Assembly (NCBI GenBank): GCA_949825025.1
Contig: OX463780.1
Coordinates: 45,054,979 to 45,118,978, forward strand
Reading direction: 5' to 3'
Length of the DNA stretch: 64,000 nt
Origin: Siphlonurus alternatus
Lineage: Eukaryota > Arthropoda > Insecta > Ephemeroptera > Siphlonuridae
Part shown: in pieces, positions 40,314-51,577 of the stretch
Layout: every line of letters starts with the position of its first letter
Numbering within the stretch: position 1 is the stretch's first letter
The notes under the pieces: generated by a model
Databases searched by the model: none
Told to the model about the DNA's origin: nothing
Seen by the model: only the letters and a program-made list of their open reading frames with translations
Translations under genes and position numbers: made by a program

Positions 40314-41131
40314 CTAACTGTAAAATTACTTTGAATTATTGCATTCAATTTTTTTGTAGGTTGAAGTAATTTTTAAATTTTGCATTACAAAAATTGAAGG
40401 TAGAAAATTTTGCAAGTACGGTATTCAAAGTTTACTAATGCAAATCAATTAATTTTATGACGTCATGATAATCTCTAGTGATTCTGACTAAAAGCTACTG
40501 CACGAACCGTTGCACCCAACACAAATAACTATAAGCTGCATTCCTATGCACCTCCTCCCCACCACAGTGCATTCCTAGTCGGTTAGGTGCACTCCAGCGT
40601 CGTCTGCATGCCTGCTGCTGCATTCTGGCAGACTGCATAGTGATGGGTGCTTCAAGCAGCCATTGTCTGATTGCATGAGGTGCATTCCTTACTATTTGGA
40701 GCTCTCTAGTAAAATGCACTTGATGTATATAAATATATCATGTGTGCTGGTTGTAAAAAATATATAAAAAAAAATCGTGTTTCTCATAATGTGAGTAATA
40801 TATTCCTTCCTTGATGTTGTGTTTAAATTATTTTTAAACCTATACATTATAAGGGATAGATAATAATTTTATATTACAAAAGTATATAACTAAGGAAAGT
40901 TACAAATTTTTTGAGTATGTAGTTGCTAGCTGTTGACAAAAAAAAACTTATTTTTTTACTGTCTCATTTTTTTTTTATGTGAAAGTTTAGATGACACAAA
41001 AGTGAGACACAGTGTGTTACTAATGTTTTATTTTAAATGTTTAGTTTGCAAAATATATATTTTTTTAAAATTAGACTAAATTTGTTTATTATTTTGATTG
41101 TTGAAGTTTACAAATTGCGTTGGTGTTGCAG

Positions 41132-41396
41132 GTGTTACAACTGCGGTGAGTTTGCGAACCACATCGCCGCTAAGTGTTCTCTTGGACCGCAGCCCAAGCG
41201 GTGTCACCACTGCAAGAGTGAGGTGCACCTCATTGCAGACTGTCCTGCACGACAGAAGAAAGGTGGTAGCGACTTGGGAGATTCGCAGGCCAGCGGTAGC
41301 GGCAGTGGAGACGATGGTAGCAGTGAGCCAAACTCCGCGGCCGATGCAGCAGAAGATCCAGCCTCTTCGAAAAATGGGTCTGGAAACGCCGAGTGA
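41132..41396 (+). CDS. lin-28: lin-28 terminal coding exon: two CCHC zinc knuckles, acidic tail, stop
   Basis: Seen: acceptor TTGGTGTTGCAG. The first G joins the AG left by the previous exon to make Arg, giving RCYNCGEFANHIAAKC. There are two retroviral-type knuckles: CYNCGEFANHIAAKC, spaced Cx2Cx5Hx4C, and CHHCKSEVHLIADC, spaced Cx2Cx4Hx4C, separated by SLGPQPKR. Known: these knuckles bind the GGAG motif of pre-let-7 and help recruit the uridylation machinery. The C-terminal 45 or so residues are low complexity (Ser, Gly, Asp, Glu, Ala) and end in GNAE before TGA at 41394-41396. The one-residue longer spacing in knuckle 1 agrees with my recollection of insect Lin-28 rather than vertebrate LIN28. 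The visible protein is about 189 residues without the N-terminal exon, near normal family length. A longer frame overlapping this exon (41098-41556) is judged a shadow. Confidence 0.95.
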
Positions 41397-41577
41397 GCCA
41401 ATGTACCAGAACAAGAGAGAGCCTCCAGGGTCCAGTCCGCTTCCAATGCAGCAAAGCAGCCACTCTTCGCGGCGGCCATATTGTTACAAGGTTCTAGGAC
41501 CAAGTACGAATAACCGTCGCAGTAGCAGCGCCATGGAACTAATTGTGGTTGGGTGATGAACCACCAACACCCATTAT

Positions 41578-41583
41578 AATAAA
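41578..41583 (+). promoter_or_regulatory. possible polyadenylation signal AATAAA
   Basis: First canonical hexamer after the lin-28 stop, about 180 bases downstream, followed by T-rich sequence near 41605-41630. A second AATAAA is at 41643-41648. Use is inferred only; A-rich DNA makes chance hexamers common here. Confidence 0.4.
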
Positions 41584-42009
41584 TTTATAAAAAGTTCCAT
41601 AAATTTTTTTTTATGGTAATTTTTTTTAACATCAAAAATGCCAATAAAAAAAAAGTAACCCAAAAGAAAATTAAAGGTGTTAAATTTCAAAATTACTAGG
41701 GAGTTTTTTTATTCTAAATAAAAATTTATTAAAAAAAAATAATTACAGCAAATAGAAGTTAAAAAAAAAAATTACTGGTGGTAAACAAATTATTTTTGGA
41801 GTCAATTACAAAAAAAAAAATTGTTCTTTTCTGGAGAATTTAATAATTGGAGTTTTTTTCTACATTTTTTTGATTTTATGTAATAAAAAAAAAATTGGGT
41901 GATTACATCTAACAGTAGATGACAAAATGAGCTGCAATACATCAAATTATAAACATTTTTGAAGATAAATATATAATTTTGGTGGATAACAAAAAAACAA
42001 CAGGACTAC

Positions 42010-42180
42010 TATTGAAGCGGGCTTGGCCTGAGCGAAGCAAATTAAGAAGGGAGCGACTAGAGCAAGTGACTATGGACTACAGGCCGGAATGAACGAGTGA
42101 AAGGAGGCAAGAAAAAGGGGGCGTGGCACCCACGTGATAGACACGTGAATACCAAGTGCAAACGACCTATCTTTCAAGCT
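42010..42180. other. GC-richer block downstream of lin-28 with paired CACGTG boxes
   Basis: Contrasts with the A/T homopolymers on both sides. CCACGTGATAGACACGTGA at about 42130 carries two E-boxes 13 bp apart. It could be a conserved UTR segment, an enhancer, or part of an unknown repeat. Confidence 0.25.
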
Positions 42181-44054
42181 TAACGAAATGTGCATTTGAA
42201 ATTTATCGATGCATTTTTCCCTTAAAATACTGTAAATATTATACAGTACAATCGTTTTTCTCGAAAGATTCCCTTTTTAGTAATTATAAAATTTTGTGTA
42301 TTGCTGTGTGTGCGTATAAGTGAAGTTAAACTGAAGTTTATAACAATGTGACTATCATGATCATAATTTTTTTTTCATCCATTAATAAGTGACATCAGGG
42401 CCAGTAATTCCTAGCACTTATAGTGCATCAGAATATGAAATAATAACCCCACTGTAACTTACGTACAAAATAAAACAATATACGATCGATATTTCATCAT
42501 AATCAAAAACATTTAAACTTTGCTTTAATTGTGTACCCTATATTTAACCCTTCAATCACAATGTATGAAAACAGAAAATATACTTACTCAAATAATCTAG
42601 TTTTTTACATTTCTATTACATAGAATTAAATGTTTTAAAACTGAATTATAAACAATTACTTTATATTTTGTATACCTCCCCTCCCCCATATTTATTATCA
42701 ATGCAATTTCTTGTAACAGATCTGTATTGCATGGTAAATTTGATATTTTTATTGCAAAATGTTTCTTTTTTCAACGTGTTTTTTCATACATTTATATTAT
42801 GAATAAGAAGAACGACAACGGTGTATTGTTCCTTAATTATTATGCCGCCCATAAAAATACCATTGTATACCTCAATTTTTCCCCCTATATATACATCCAT
42901 AAAAAAATATTTTTTCCATGTTGTTAAGTATTGAGTTAGGAAAATTTATTTTTTTATGGATTTTTTATATAGAAAAAAAAAACTTAACATCTTATACACC
43001 CTTCAGTGATAAAAATGTCTTAAAATTGTCTAAATATATTTTATAGTAAAATTGTTGTTTACTAATTACGGAAATTTTTAAGACATATTTTCAACTCTAT
43101 AATAATATATTTTACCATCTTCATCAACGAGTGCTAGTTTCTTGTTAATTTTATGTTATGATTTAAAATATAATTAATTTTTTTTTGTGGAGTTAAAACG
43201 GGTCCAAAGAGCTGCAAGGAAGGGATAGCTCTTAGCTATAACATGGCCAAAGTCTAATTCAGATTGCCATATGATGCTATAGCTGCATATTTATTATCTT
43301 ATGTAAAAGAAATACATGTTATTGATGTCAGCAAAAATACTGATCTTGCATGAAAACATTAAAATTTTGAAAATCAATTTAGATTTAGCTTTTTTTTTTC
43401 TTTTTTTTTTTTTTCTTCTCATCAAAATTTGGAAGATTTAATTATATATAAATGATATTCCTATACTTTGAATTTAGCAATTAAAGTATTAATTATATAG
43501 GTTGTGTAACATATATTTATTTTTTTCAGATAATGTAAGAAATTGTATGGCTATTTTTTTCTTCTTAAATTCAGATTATTTTTAAGGTATTATTTTTATT
43601 GGTAGTTAGTTAAACCATTGTTTACGTTTTTCAAAGTTTGTTTTTATTAAAGTAATAGTCATTTACTTTAAAATTTTACATGAAAATATTTTTTAAAAAA
43701 TGAACTTATATTTTTAAATTATAATTTAAATGTTTTCAATGGTTAATATAGCTATCAATTTTTGTTAAATGTATTTAACAATAATTAAATACTAAATATC
43801 ACTTTCCAATTCTTATTAAAATGACAATTTATCTATAATAAAATAGATAATCATCTATTCCCATTCACTTACAATTCAATTTAAAAAAAAATAAATTCGT
43901 GAAAGTGATCTTTAGTAAAAGGGTATTTTTTTTATAATTAAATGTTTTTGTTTTTGCAAGTCGAATTCTGAGGGATCTGAAAGCTGTGTGAAGTAAGATT
44001 GTTAACATGGTTCCTAATTATAGATAAGACTTGTGTATCCATTGACGCCATTTT

Positions 44055-44062
44055 CTACCTCA
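44055..44062 (+). promoter_or_regulatory. perfect 8-mer let-7 seed match (CTACCTCA)
   Basis: CTACCTCA is the exact complement of let-7 bases 1 to 8. It lies about 2.66 kb past the lin-28 stop on the sense strand, within the reach of a long 3' UTR. Known: let-7 represses lin-28 in animals, forming a double-negative loop. Caution: the same 8-mer also occurs in the intron at 24172-24179, so a single match is not statistically special. Confidence 0.35.
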
Positions 44063-44918
44063 TTGCGTTGCTAATACAGTCTTTGTTATGTAATTTCATT
44101 ACCATAACGTTTTCTGTTGGCAAAATTAGCGATAGATTTTTTTTTTTTTCCATTATTGTATTATTTTTGTTGTGCTGAGTGATTCTTGGCCTAAATGATT
44201 TGATCGATTGATGTATGTATGTGGAGCTGACCTGTGCAGTCGCAGCTCTAACAATAGAAACATATCTTCCAAGATTTTTCTTGTTTTATTTTGAACAAAA
44301 CCTTGATAAAATGTAGAAATAAATTTAAGATTTAATTTTAGTTCTTCAAATTTATATGTTAAGAGTTAAGTTGCGCTAAACATAAAATACAATTATTTCA
44401 ATATTTTAATTTATTTGTAAACGTAAAATAAATTTAAATGATTTAATTTGCTATTTTGATTAATATTAGTGATATAAAAAGAGTCTTATAATATCTATAT
44501 ATAGCATTACTCACAAATTGGATATCCCAATCGCGTCTATATATACATAAATACAAACTTACTTGTTAGAGTTTTCAGGCATATAATATGAATTACTGTA
44601 TGATAGTAAAATATAGATTATTTACAGAGATAGATATGTCAAGCAAAGAGCTTATATATGTAAGATTTCTGTGTCCTATCTTCAGCAAAGTCCTAATTAA
44701 TCTAAAATATATGCAATCATGGTTGCATCTCGGATTATAGGAATATATGAGAATGATATTCTTTTTTTTCCACTAATAGTTTTTATGTATTAAATTTTAT
44801 TATGTTTCACTGTATTATTTTGTTTATGCTCAATATATTTAATTTAAACATTCATATGATAATACTCCCAATTATCCATATATTTATCATTATAATATAT
44901 TAGATATTAGCGTTAATT

Positions 44919-44954
44919 AAGATAGAGCTATAATAATAATTATAGCTCTATCTT
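44919..44954. repeat. perfect 36-base palindromic hairpin followed by T run
   Basis: AAGATAGAGCTATAAT and its exact complement surround a four-base centre (AATA), followed by further T. It resembles an intrinsic terminator in form, but in a nuclear genome it is more likely a small palindrome, or a transcript-end hairpin downstream of lin-28. Confidence 0.5.
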
Positions 44955-45206
44955 TTTTACTTGCCATATACATGCACGAGTATATAGCTAGGTCATGAAT
45001 TCAAGAATAATTTAGAATAATACCAATAACATTATAGCTATAAGTGATTGGGAGAAATTAAACTACATCTGTCTGCATTATTTTAAGGTAGAAAAAGTAG
45101 CAAGAAAATCCGAAAGTTATAAATTATAAAGTTCTTTGGTCTAGAGTTCATGGTGTCCCTTATTTATTTCAAATTTTGTGGTCTTTGTGACGAAAATATT
45201 GAAAAT

Positions 45207-45217
45207 AGCGCCATCTA
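45207..45217 (-). promoter_or_regulatory. CTCF-like motif (TAGATGGCGCT on minus strand)
   Basis: AGCGCCATCTA matches the core of the Drosophila CTCF motif AGRKGGCGC in reverse. It lies 3.8 kb past the lin-28 stop. A single short match is weak evidence. Confidence 0.25.
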
Positions 45218-46009
45218 TTTAATATAAAAAGAACTAAAATTTCAATTTAATACAAAGAGTTTACACTTGAGGGCAGCACTGTGCAGAAAACACGTGCGGT
45301 TGTCTGCAAGTAGTAAAGATCTCGCCGGGTGGGTCCAGAAACAAATTTTTTGGAAGCTGTCTGTGACCGACTTGAAAAATTAATTCCAACTAAAGGACAA
45401 AGGTAGGTAATTTTTAAATAATTTCAGAATTGGATGCATTCTTCTTACCTTCACTGTTAGTTCTTTAGAAATAAAAAGGAAGTTTATAATGTATTACCAA
45501 TTACGTTCTAAGTAGATATAGACCTTTGAGTATAATTATATATAGTTTTACCATATATGTATAATTTTCAAAGTTAAGTTAATTGTTATTAAAATTCTTT
45601 TTATTCGTTCAATTCCAGATACATTTATGCATATATTAATATCAAATAAAAAATAAAAGCATTATGCATGGGTAAAAAACACGAACATCAGAGGGCAAAA
45701 CACACTACCAAAGTTGACGAATAAAAAAAATTTGAAATTTGAATTTGAATTTTTCTTAAGGATTAAAAAATGTCAGTGGGCTTAATTAGTAGATGATGAA
45801 CCACTCTGAAAATTTCAGCAAACTTTCTTGACACAACAAAACAATTTTCTATGAAAAAAAAAAAAAAAATAGACCGAATTTGGTAAAATTTTCGAGATAC
45901 TCAGCATAGAAATTAGCATTGTTTTTAAGGAGGACACTGTATGCTGTGACTTTTAGTCAAATCAGCATCTTTTTCACAAGAAAAAATTAATTACTCAAAA
46001 TGTACATCA

Positions 46010-46040
<31 letters not shown>

Positions 46041-46379
46041 GCAAATTTTGTCTTTTATTTTATGGTCTAAAAATATTTTCAGTTTATCATCGCAAAATAT
46101 TGAACAATATGATACCGCCACACTTAAATTTTTAGTTCATTAATAAAATTATTCTGTATAAATATTATAAAATAATATTATACATTTAAAATGTTAAAAT
46201 ATGTAATAATAAAACAATATTTATACAATTAATTATCATAAGTTAAAAAAAAAGGTTGAAACGTTAAAGAGTTGAGCTTCATTTAATTTATTAAAACCCT
46301 TTGTTTTATTCCGTAATTGCGTATATGAAGTATAAAGAAGTTTGTTATTATTATTATTTTTTTTTTTAATTTAACTTTT

Positions 46380-46680
46380 AAAACGTGACAAATTCGAGGA
46401 GCGAGCGAGGTGGTGTCAGGAGGCAAAGAGGTGAGGAGGTCTGCTGAGGATTGAGAGGAACCGACGCCGGCGCGTACGACAAGCAGAGGAGCCGCCTCTC
46501 TCTCTCTCTCTCTCGTATTGATCTCCCGCGAAGCGAGCGACGGCGGGCGGACGAGAGGCACACAGGAGCTCTCTGGGCGGGGGCCTTCCTCTCAGCCTCT
46601 ACACTAGCATCTCTCTCTTGGTCCATTGTTGGTCCAGAGAGCAAGAGCTTGCATTTTTTATACACTTTTAGTACAAGAGG
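46380..46680. promoter_or_regulatory. CpG-rich island, candidate promoter or 5' exon
   Basis: A 300 bp GC-rich stretch in AT-rich DNA with many CpGs (GAGCGAGCGAGG, GACGCCGGCGCGTACG, CCCGCGAAGCGAGCGACGG) and a short CT array at 46494-46514. Frames of 78 to 95 codons exist on both strands, but none shows a domain. Its composition suits a 5' UTR or promoter of a neighbouring transcript; direction is undetermined. Confidence 0.35.
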
Positions 46681-47165
46681 ACCTTAAAATTAGTCATTGC
46701 TGACATAGAATTTTACATAATAATATTATAGTTCAAGATTTATTTTTATGTACTTTTAATATTTATATTGTATAATAACCTTTATTTGATTATATTTTCT
46801 TTAGTTCCATTAAGTGGTAAGGTTATATTTCATTTAGTTATCTTTATAATGGTATATCTGCAATAAAGTTGAATTTGAGAGAGGAAAATGGGATGACCCA
46901 CTGTTTGGCTTCCCCTTTCTGGAATTAGGTCAGCTGCAAGGGCGGTTCCAGCTCGCGATTTTCTAAAGGGGGCGTGCCCTACACTGCAATGTTGGTATTT
47001 TATGGGCGAGCGCAGTTTGGTAGAGGTAATACTAGAATACTACTTATCGTACAATGCATTTTGTGGGTGTTGAATTAACTGATATTTCGTATTACAATGA
47101 GCATTAAATGTTAAATAATATGTGAATCCTCTAGATTTATTTCATATTGTATCTAATTATTTTTA

Positions 47166-47473
47166 TGAAACCCTAATTGGAACTCATTAAATTTGAAACC
47201 CCTAACCTTCCAAAACCCTAACATAAGCGTTTCGCGGGCTCTTCCGGGAGTGGCCTTGCAATCCTTCCCAGCATTTGCCTGTGACTGAGGGAAACTTGGA
47301 AACCTGAACCAGGATAGACGCCATAGTTTTTTCAATGAACCAGAAGTTCAATGGTCCAAAGCCAGGGGAACCACATAGTGGAAAAGCTCGACGATTTACC
47401 CCTGGGTGGGAAACTTGATTTTTGTTGAAAATAGTCACCTATCCAACTACCAACCATGCACGCTCGGTGTTGC
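47166..47473 (-). mobile_element. 5S rRNA-derived SINE, copy 2
   Basis: On the minus strand it begins with 5S-like sequence (GCAACACCGAGCG, then TAGTTGGATAGGTGAC; 47434-47473) and continues through the same body as copy 1: TTTCCCACCCAGGGG, GTGGTTCCCCTGGCTTTGG, CGTTTCGGGCTC-like sequence and GGAAGGTTAGGGGTTTCAAA. It extends further at the 3' end (to TTAGGGTTTCATAAAA) than copy 1. Both copies lack the first third of 5S. Confidence 0.8.
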
Positions 47474-49475
47474 TATTTTAACAAGTAATTATAATTGTTG
47501 GCAACATTATATTACGTACGTAGTATTTATTTCAACGTCTTTGCTATCAGCTATAATATTAATTATTTATAACAAAAATGTATATAGAGTTTATATATAG
47601 CGCTCAAAATTTTCTATCAATATTATTTATTATACAATGTTCACAAATACAGATTTTATTTTAATATTTATATTTTAATTTTGTAGTAACAGTTAAACAA
47701 CAAGTATGTCACTGAATGCATTGTAGCAAAATATTTATCATTTCTTAATAACTTTCGATCAAGAAATAGTATTATTTATAAGATATAACACGTTCTTAAC
47801 GAAATTTTGTTTTAATAAATTACCTTAAACCTTAAGTATAACCTTAAATAAAAAGACACATAAAACTTTTTATATTTTATAATCATCAAACTAAACACAA
47901 CATAGGTTAAGCTCCTTACCATTCGAAAGAGAGATATAAATAATTTATTTTTTGTTCATCTTTCTCTCGTGTGTATAAGATAAATGATCTTTTACCACAC
48001 CACAACTCTCGTCGTATAATATGTTTATATAAAAAATATAATATTATGTATTGAAGATATTTTTATATACGCAGCTTGCAGTTCATGTTTTTAGTTCTAT
48101 TTTCATCTCTTATACAGTGGGAAATGCAGTTCGCTGCTCAGAGAGGCTAATTACCTAGTCACGAAGAGAGTGGCAAGCTTACATCCACAAACAACAAACG
48201 CTTCATAAGTTAGTCTCTCTGTCTTTCTCATTTTTTTTTTTATAATGGCAAGTAAAGCAAGCAAGCAACAAAGCAAGTGCACTTGAGGTGTCTACCTTTA
48301 TAATGATCTCGAGATTACCTGCATATTTTAAAAAGTAAAATATTTTTGTCTCAATAGTTTAAAATATTATCTACTTGAGTATAAAAAATAGAAAATACAA
48401 ATATTATATTTTTTTTACACGATTAATTTGGAATATATTTGTGTTGGTTTTAGAAAAATTTGTGCTGTGTTAGTCATTTTCAGTTTTTTCTATGCACCTT
48501 TTTTTGAACTTTAGATGAGTTGAAAAATTTGTTAGTACGATTAAATTTATAGTTTAAAAAGCAAACTTTACAATTTTTTTAAAATAATAAATATATTTAT
48601 AGTAAAATAAGGCTATTATTTAATAGTTATAGTTCATTTTGTTTTACTTATGTTATGTACGATTTCTTATAATGGTAGTGAAAATTTATAATTTTTAGGT
48701 ATCTTTTTACTAAAAAGAGAGAAAGATCATCATGTTAATATCAACATGTATATAATTATATTTACTTCAATATTGATTTAATACATAATTTCTTAGATGC
48801 TTGTTATAATATCTGGGAAATTTTATTTTATGTTAAAATATAATTTTATATCATGTAAATTAAAATTATTTTTTACCAGGAAAAATTGTTTCTTGAAAAA
48901 TTATCTTTATTATTAATACTCTCTGAAATTTCTGTTTATGAATTTATAAGCAAAAAAAAAAAAAAAAAGTCTTTCAGGTTTTCTAAATTATTAAATTTCA
49001 AAACAAATTATTATGGGTATTTTGATAAAACTATATAAATATGCACCTTATGAGCAATAACTTTGACTTGAAAAGTTTGTTTGAACTTTGAAACTTTGAA
49101 GTGCAGACATTCGCCTTGAAGATAGGCAATCTTTTCAGCATTAAATCCGAGCTGGTTACATATGTAGTAGGGGCAATGGTCTCTGTAACGCCCCTTCCGC
49201 ATATGTAAGCCGCTTCGCTTTGATGCAGCCTAACTTGAAGGCGAAATGATCTGGCCAAACACTCTTATTAGTTGGAGTGTACTTTGGAGGTACTCAAAAA
49301 CCTGGTAAAAATTTACAAGTTACAAAATATAGCAGGTACGATGGGCAATTTTCTTGGAATTCTTTTATTGCATATATTTTTGGATAAAGGAACAATTTTT
49401 GTCAATTTTTTTCTCTAATCTTCTAATATCCTCAAAATCGAAGAGGAAAATGCTGTGACGTCATAGTCATGTAAC

Positions 49476-49650
49476 CAGGCGCGGATCCAGAAAAAAAAAT
49501 CGGGGGGGGGGGGGGGCTGCCTCCATTAGGCCAATGTTAAAAAAAAAATTTGGAGTGGGGAAAATGCCTATATTGCCCATGTTAAATCCAAAATTTCGGG
49601 GGGGGGGGGGGGGGCTGCAGCCCCCCCAGCCCCCCCTGGATCCGCGCCTG
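49476..49650. mobile_element. 175 bp hAT-type MITE with intact 8 bp target duplication
   Basis: The terminal inverted repeats CAGGCGCGGATCCAG and CTGGATCCGCGCCTG are perfect. The flanks are exact 8 bp direct repeats CATGTAAC (49468-49475 and 49651-49658), the hAT superfamily signature. The interior holds G14, G16 and C runs. No coding. Intact ends and duplication point to recent insertion. Confidence 0.9.
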
Positions 49651-50075
49651 CATGTAACTTCTTTCCATTGCATGTTAATTATTTTCATGACTATGAAGTC
49701 ATATAGCCTTTTAAAGCACGATTTTAAGGGTGTTACAGGGTTCAACAGAATATAAAAAAAAATTAAAAGAACATAACTCGAAATCTTCTATCCAAATATG
49801 CAATAAAAAAAAATCATGGAGGTTGTCCATTGTGTAGTATGAAGTATATATTGCATTTTGCGTACAGTAGTATACATCATTACATTCACATGGAGTCATT
49901 TAACCGCACAGCTAAATAATTTTCTGGTGATAAAAGAAAAGAAGGTTCAGATATCTAGAAGGGTAAATTTGAGTACCTAACGTATAACTCTAAAAAAAGT
50001 TCAGATTAATCACTCTTCTACGGAAGACAGAGTACAAATTAAGATGGCATTACAGATAATCCAGAAGTATAATAA

Positions 50076-50430
50076 TTAAGGGTAAGGTAACGCCACCAAT
50101 GTTAAAAAAAATCCCTCTCACAAAAATTCTGAAAAAAATTTAAAATGTTCTCCTCTACATCCCCTATCAGTAGCTAAAATATCAGGTATGCAAATACGAT
50201 CTAGTTTTTGAGTTATGAATTTTTAAAGTTGACTAATTTAACATGGGAGTTTCATTTCTCCATGTTAAAGTAGTCAACTTTAAAAATTTATAACTCAAAA
50301 ACTAGATCGTATTTGTATACCTGATATTTTAGGTACTGATAGGGGGTATAGAGGAGAACATTTTAAATTTTTTTCAGAATTTTTGTGTGAAGGATTTTTT
50401 TTAACATTGGTGGCGTTACCTTACCCTTAA
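50076..50430. mobile_element. TTAA foldback family, copy 3 (nearly perfect palindrome)
   Basis: TTAAGGGTAAGGTAACGCCA and its exact complement form the ends. The arms stay almost identical for about 165 bp each, with a central GTTAAATTAG-type loop near 50240-50260. TTAA is at both ends. It is the best preserved member of the family also seen at 30874 and 39932. Confidence 0.85.
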
Positions 50431-51430
50431 TTTCTTTCGTTCATTACAGCATTTTATGCAACCAACGTACTGTATCATATATAATATATAATAAATTATA
50501 CTAATTTGACATGCATGATGGTTCTTATTCTATTTAGTCAAGAATTTCTACTTAATCAGACAATCCATAAAATTAAATATACAATATTCCTTAATAATTT
50601 GATTAAATTTACATTTTTTACATTTTATTTAAAATAATAGTAACAGATAATAAATATAATCCACATTACATTTTGTGCGGCAGTACAGAACAACACATAT
50701 AATTAAAGTATTTACTAACAGAATGAAAGCATCCATTTAAGAAGTACAAAACGCATGTATAAAATTGTTTACTTGAAATGTGTAGGACAACAAGCTACTA
50801 ACAACACGTGCACATTAGAGGGGATGTAATTGTTGGTGTTTTGACGTCACCATATAAGTGGCGACAGCTTGATAGCGCCTCATTGGCTACTGCAACATAC
50901 AGCCTGGAACAATCAACCTGGCCTCAATGTATTGTTGACTCAACAACAATCGATAATATAGCTGCTGCTGCTGCCTTCTTTTCGACACACCGTTCTTCCT
51001 GGGGTCAAAATCAACAATCAACTCATTACATTGTTGTTTTATATTTTGTGTCTATATTTTTATATGTGACGTCAGATCCCAAGTTGTAACGATTGTCGGT
51101 ATCCTTGTTGGTGGAGCTAAAGCTATGTTTTAGCATTGGAAAAAAAAAAAATATTAAAAATTTGATTTAAAAATATACAAATTTAATTAAAAATTCTGAG
51201 GTGCGCAAATGTTTGCAAATCAACCACTTACATTTTTATTTTCGTTTTAAATAAATAAAATTGTGTTTTTTTTTTTTTTTTTGTAATTTTACCTGAGAGT
51301 AGAATTTTGTAATATGCCACTGTCATGGCGGTCTTATGCTCATCACTTGTGAAGTAGGCTTATTATATATTTCATTTAAGCACCATATAAAATAACAAAA
51401 TATTCATGTAATTTTAATGTTTAAAAACAA

Positions 51431-51577
51431 TTAAGAGGCATTCACAAAGCCTTAAGGCCACATTTAGGGCTCGATAATTTAAGACCAGAAATTTTGGGTC
51501 TAAAAAGCATGCCTAAAATCAGGCTTTAAATTATCGAGCCCTAAATGTGGCCTTAGGGCTTTGTGAATGCCCCTTAA
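51431..51577. mobile_element. 147 bp TTAA-bounded foldback
   Basis: TTAAGAGGCATTCACAAAGC at the left and GCTTTGTGAATGCCCCTTAA (one base differing) at the right. Arms of about 60 bp include GGCCACATTTAGGGCTCGAT. TTAA is at both ends. The GGGGCATTCAC start resembles the 10811 element, and GGGCATT the 19184 element. Confidence 0.75.

Larger units (their letters stand above)
36135..41131 (+). other. lin-28: lin-28 intron between cold-shock and zinc-knuckle exons (5.0 kb)
   Basis: Bounded by GTGAGC and TGGTGTTGCAG. It is AT-rich and contains an 84 bp CT tract (38435-38518), a C14 run near 38941, a degenerate minus-strand SINE copy (about 39225-39420) and a TTAA-type foldback (39932-40313). A 225 bp block of moderate GC at 40495-40720 has an open minus-strand frame that I do not recognise. 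TGACGTCA occurs at 38620 and 40458. Confidence 0.85.
41397..44400 (+). other. lin-28: probable lin-28 3' UTR and downstream flank
   Basis: The region after the stop codon is AT-rich with long A and T runs. Several AATAAA hexamers could end a short UTR (41578, 41643), and others lie further on. A GC-richer block at 42010-42180 includes two CACGTG boxes near 42131 and 42144. A perfect let-7 seed match is at 44055-44062. The 3' end cannot be fixed from sequence alone. Known: lin-28 UTRs in other animals can be several kilobases long and carry let-7 sites, so a UTR of about 2.7 kb or more is plausible but not shown. Confidence 0.45.

Noticed and set aside
41098..41556. 152-codon frame overlapping the lin-28 terminal exon in another frame
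   Set aside because: It lacks domains, overlaps conserved zinc-knuckle codons, and is explained by the GC-rich exon having few stop codons in its other frames.
49467..49755. Frames of Gly/Pro-rich peptides near 49.5 kb
   Set aside because: They are produced by the G and C homopolymers of the hAT MITE.
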